A program made the position numbers and the translations under genes. Positions 63,655 to 64,000 of a DNA stretch of 64,000 nucleotides are shown here, one piece after another. Origin of the DNA: Serratia ureilytica (GTDB lineage Bacteria > Pseudomonadota > Gammaproteobacteria > Enterobacterales > Enterobacteriaceae); assembly GCF_013375155.1 (NCBI RefSeq), contig NZ_JABXOF010000002.1, positions 186,001 through 250,000 on the forward strand. The letters run 5' to 3'. Each line of letters opens with the position of its first letter. Position 1 is the first letter of the stretch. The notes under the pieces are model-generated. The model ran no database searches and was not told the DNA's origin. It worked only from the letters and a program-made list of their open reading frames with translations.

Positions 63655-64000
63655 ATGAATGCAAATAACACCCCGCCGCAAGCCGTATTCACGCCGGTCA
63701 CGCGCCATGCCATTTTCATCGTCGCCACCCTGTCGCCCGTTCCCGCCCATCTGGCGGCGGTGCGCGCCTGGTGCGGCGATATCGCCGCCGTGGTACGTTC
63801 GGTCGGCAAACGCGCGCCGGCGGGCAATCTCACCTGCGTCTGCGGCTTCGGCTCCGAGGCCTGGGATACGCTGTTCGGCGCGCCGCGCCCTCGCCAGCTG
63901 CATCCGTTCAGCCCGATCGGCAGCGGGGAGCGCGTTGCGGTCGCCACGCCTGGCGACATCCTGCTGCACATCCGCGCCGATGAAATGGATCTGTGTTTTG
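63655..64000 (+). CDS. yfeX: DyP-type peroxidase, N-terminal part (cut by window edge)
   Basis: 115 visible residues: MNANNTPPQAVFTPVTRHAIFIVATLSPVPAHLAAVRAWCGDIAAVVRSVGKRAPAGNLTCVCGFGSEAWDTLFGAPRPRQLHPFSPIGSGERVAVATPGDILLHIRADEMDLCF. This is the first ferredoxin-like half of a YfeX-like dye-decolourising haem peroxidase. Haem-binding residues lie beyond the window. GGAG is 9 nt before the ATG. Confidence 0.9.
   Translation, partial: MNANNTPPQAVFTPVTRHAIFIVATLSPVPAHLAAVRAWCGDIAAVVRSVGKRAPAGNLTCVCGFGSEAWDTLFGAPRPRQLHPFSPIGSGERVAVATPGDILLHIRADEMDLCF

Overview
The window is enterobacterial and most likely a Serratia marcescens chromosome. The evidence is a flhDC-motA-uspC flagellar neighbourhood, a large antibacterial type VI secretion (T6SS) cluster with an Ssp1/Rap1-type amidase pair, and a bacteriocin-28b-like pore-forming colicin with no immunity gene. 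The backbone is GC-rich. AT-rich islands mark acquired cargo. The species call is inferred from protein recognition and gene order, not from a database search.

Layout. Positions 1-3540 hold the start of motA, flhC and flhD (minus strand), a 1.36 kb AT-rich flhDC upstream region with a perfect CRP palindrome, an Hha/YmoA-like gene and uspC. Positions 3625-6370 hold curA, pcp and a LysR regulator. Positions 6883-46123 are one T6SS locus on the plus strand. It begins with vgrG1, two small membrane genes and a DUF2169/pentapeptide/DUF3540/DUF4150 adaptor-tip module. Core genes follow: an SH3 lipoprotein, tssJ, K, L, M, tagF, tssA, B, C. Next is an AT-rich effector/immunity island with Tae4 amidase and immunity, hcp, a secreted DUF1311 protein, an orphan Tai4-type immunity protein and a DUF4225-like protein with a membrane partner. 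Then come the phosphorylation genes (fha, pppA, a periplasmic protein, tagJ), tssE, F, G, clpV, ppkA, and finally vgrG2 with a muramidase-like effector and a secreted partner.

Positions 46342-51760 hold a SbmC/GyrI-like gene, tryptophan 2,3-dioxygenase, and a LacI-MFS-SDR-RbsD/FucU carbohydrate module. Positions 51813-57815 hold the colicin, then a MarR regulator flanked by a half-length and a full-length pyruvate-dehydrogenase-E1-like gene. Both E1 genes carry the same TTGCAWWTGCAA-type operator pairs. Positions 57843-61690 hold SOS-controlled umuDC. The 5' end of umuD and its LexA box are duplicated 1,910 bp away around a 1.5 kb insert with two serine-recombinase remnants. Positions 61802-64000 hold fdhD, a bestrophin-like membrane protein and the start of a DyP-type peroxidase.

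The less ordinary items are these. A muramidase-like effector lies in the same frame as vgrG2 and is separated from it by a single TAG and 44 open codons. A candidate DUF4225 effector/immunity pair and orphan immunity genes sit around hcp. A MarR/half-E1/E1 regulon shares operators. A LexA-controlled truncated umuD is coupled to an unknown small gene.
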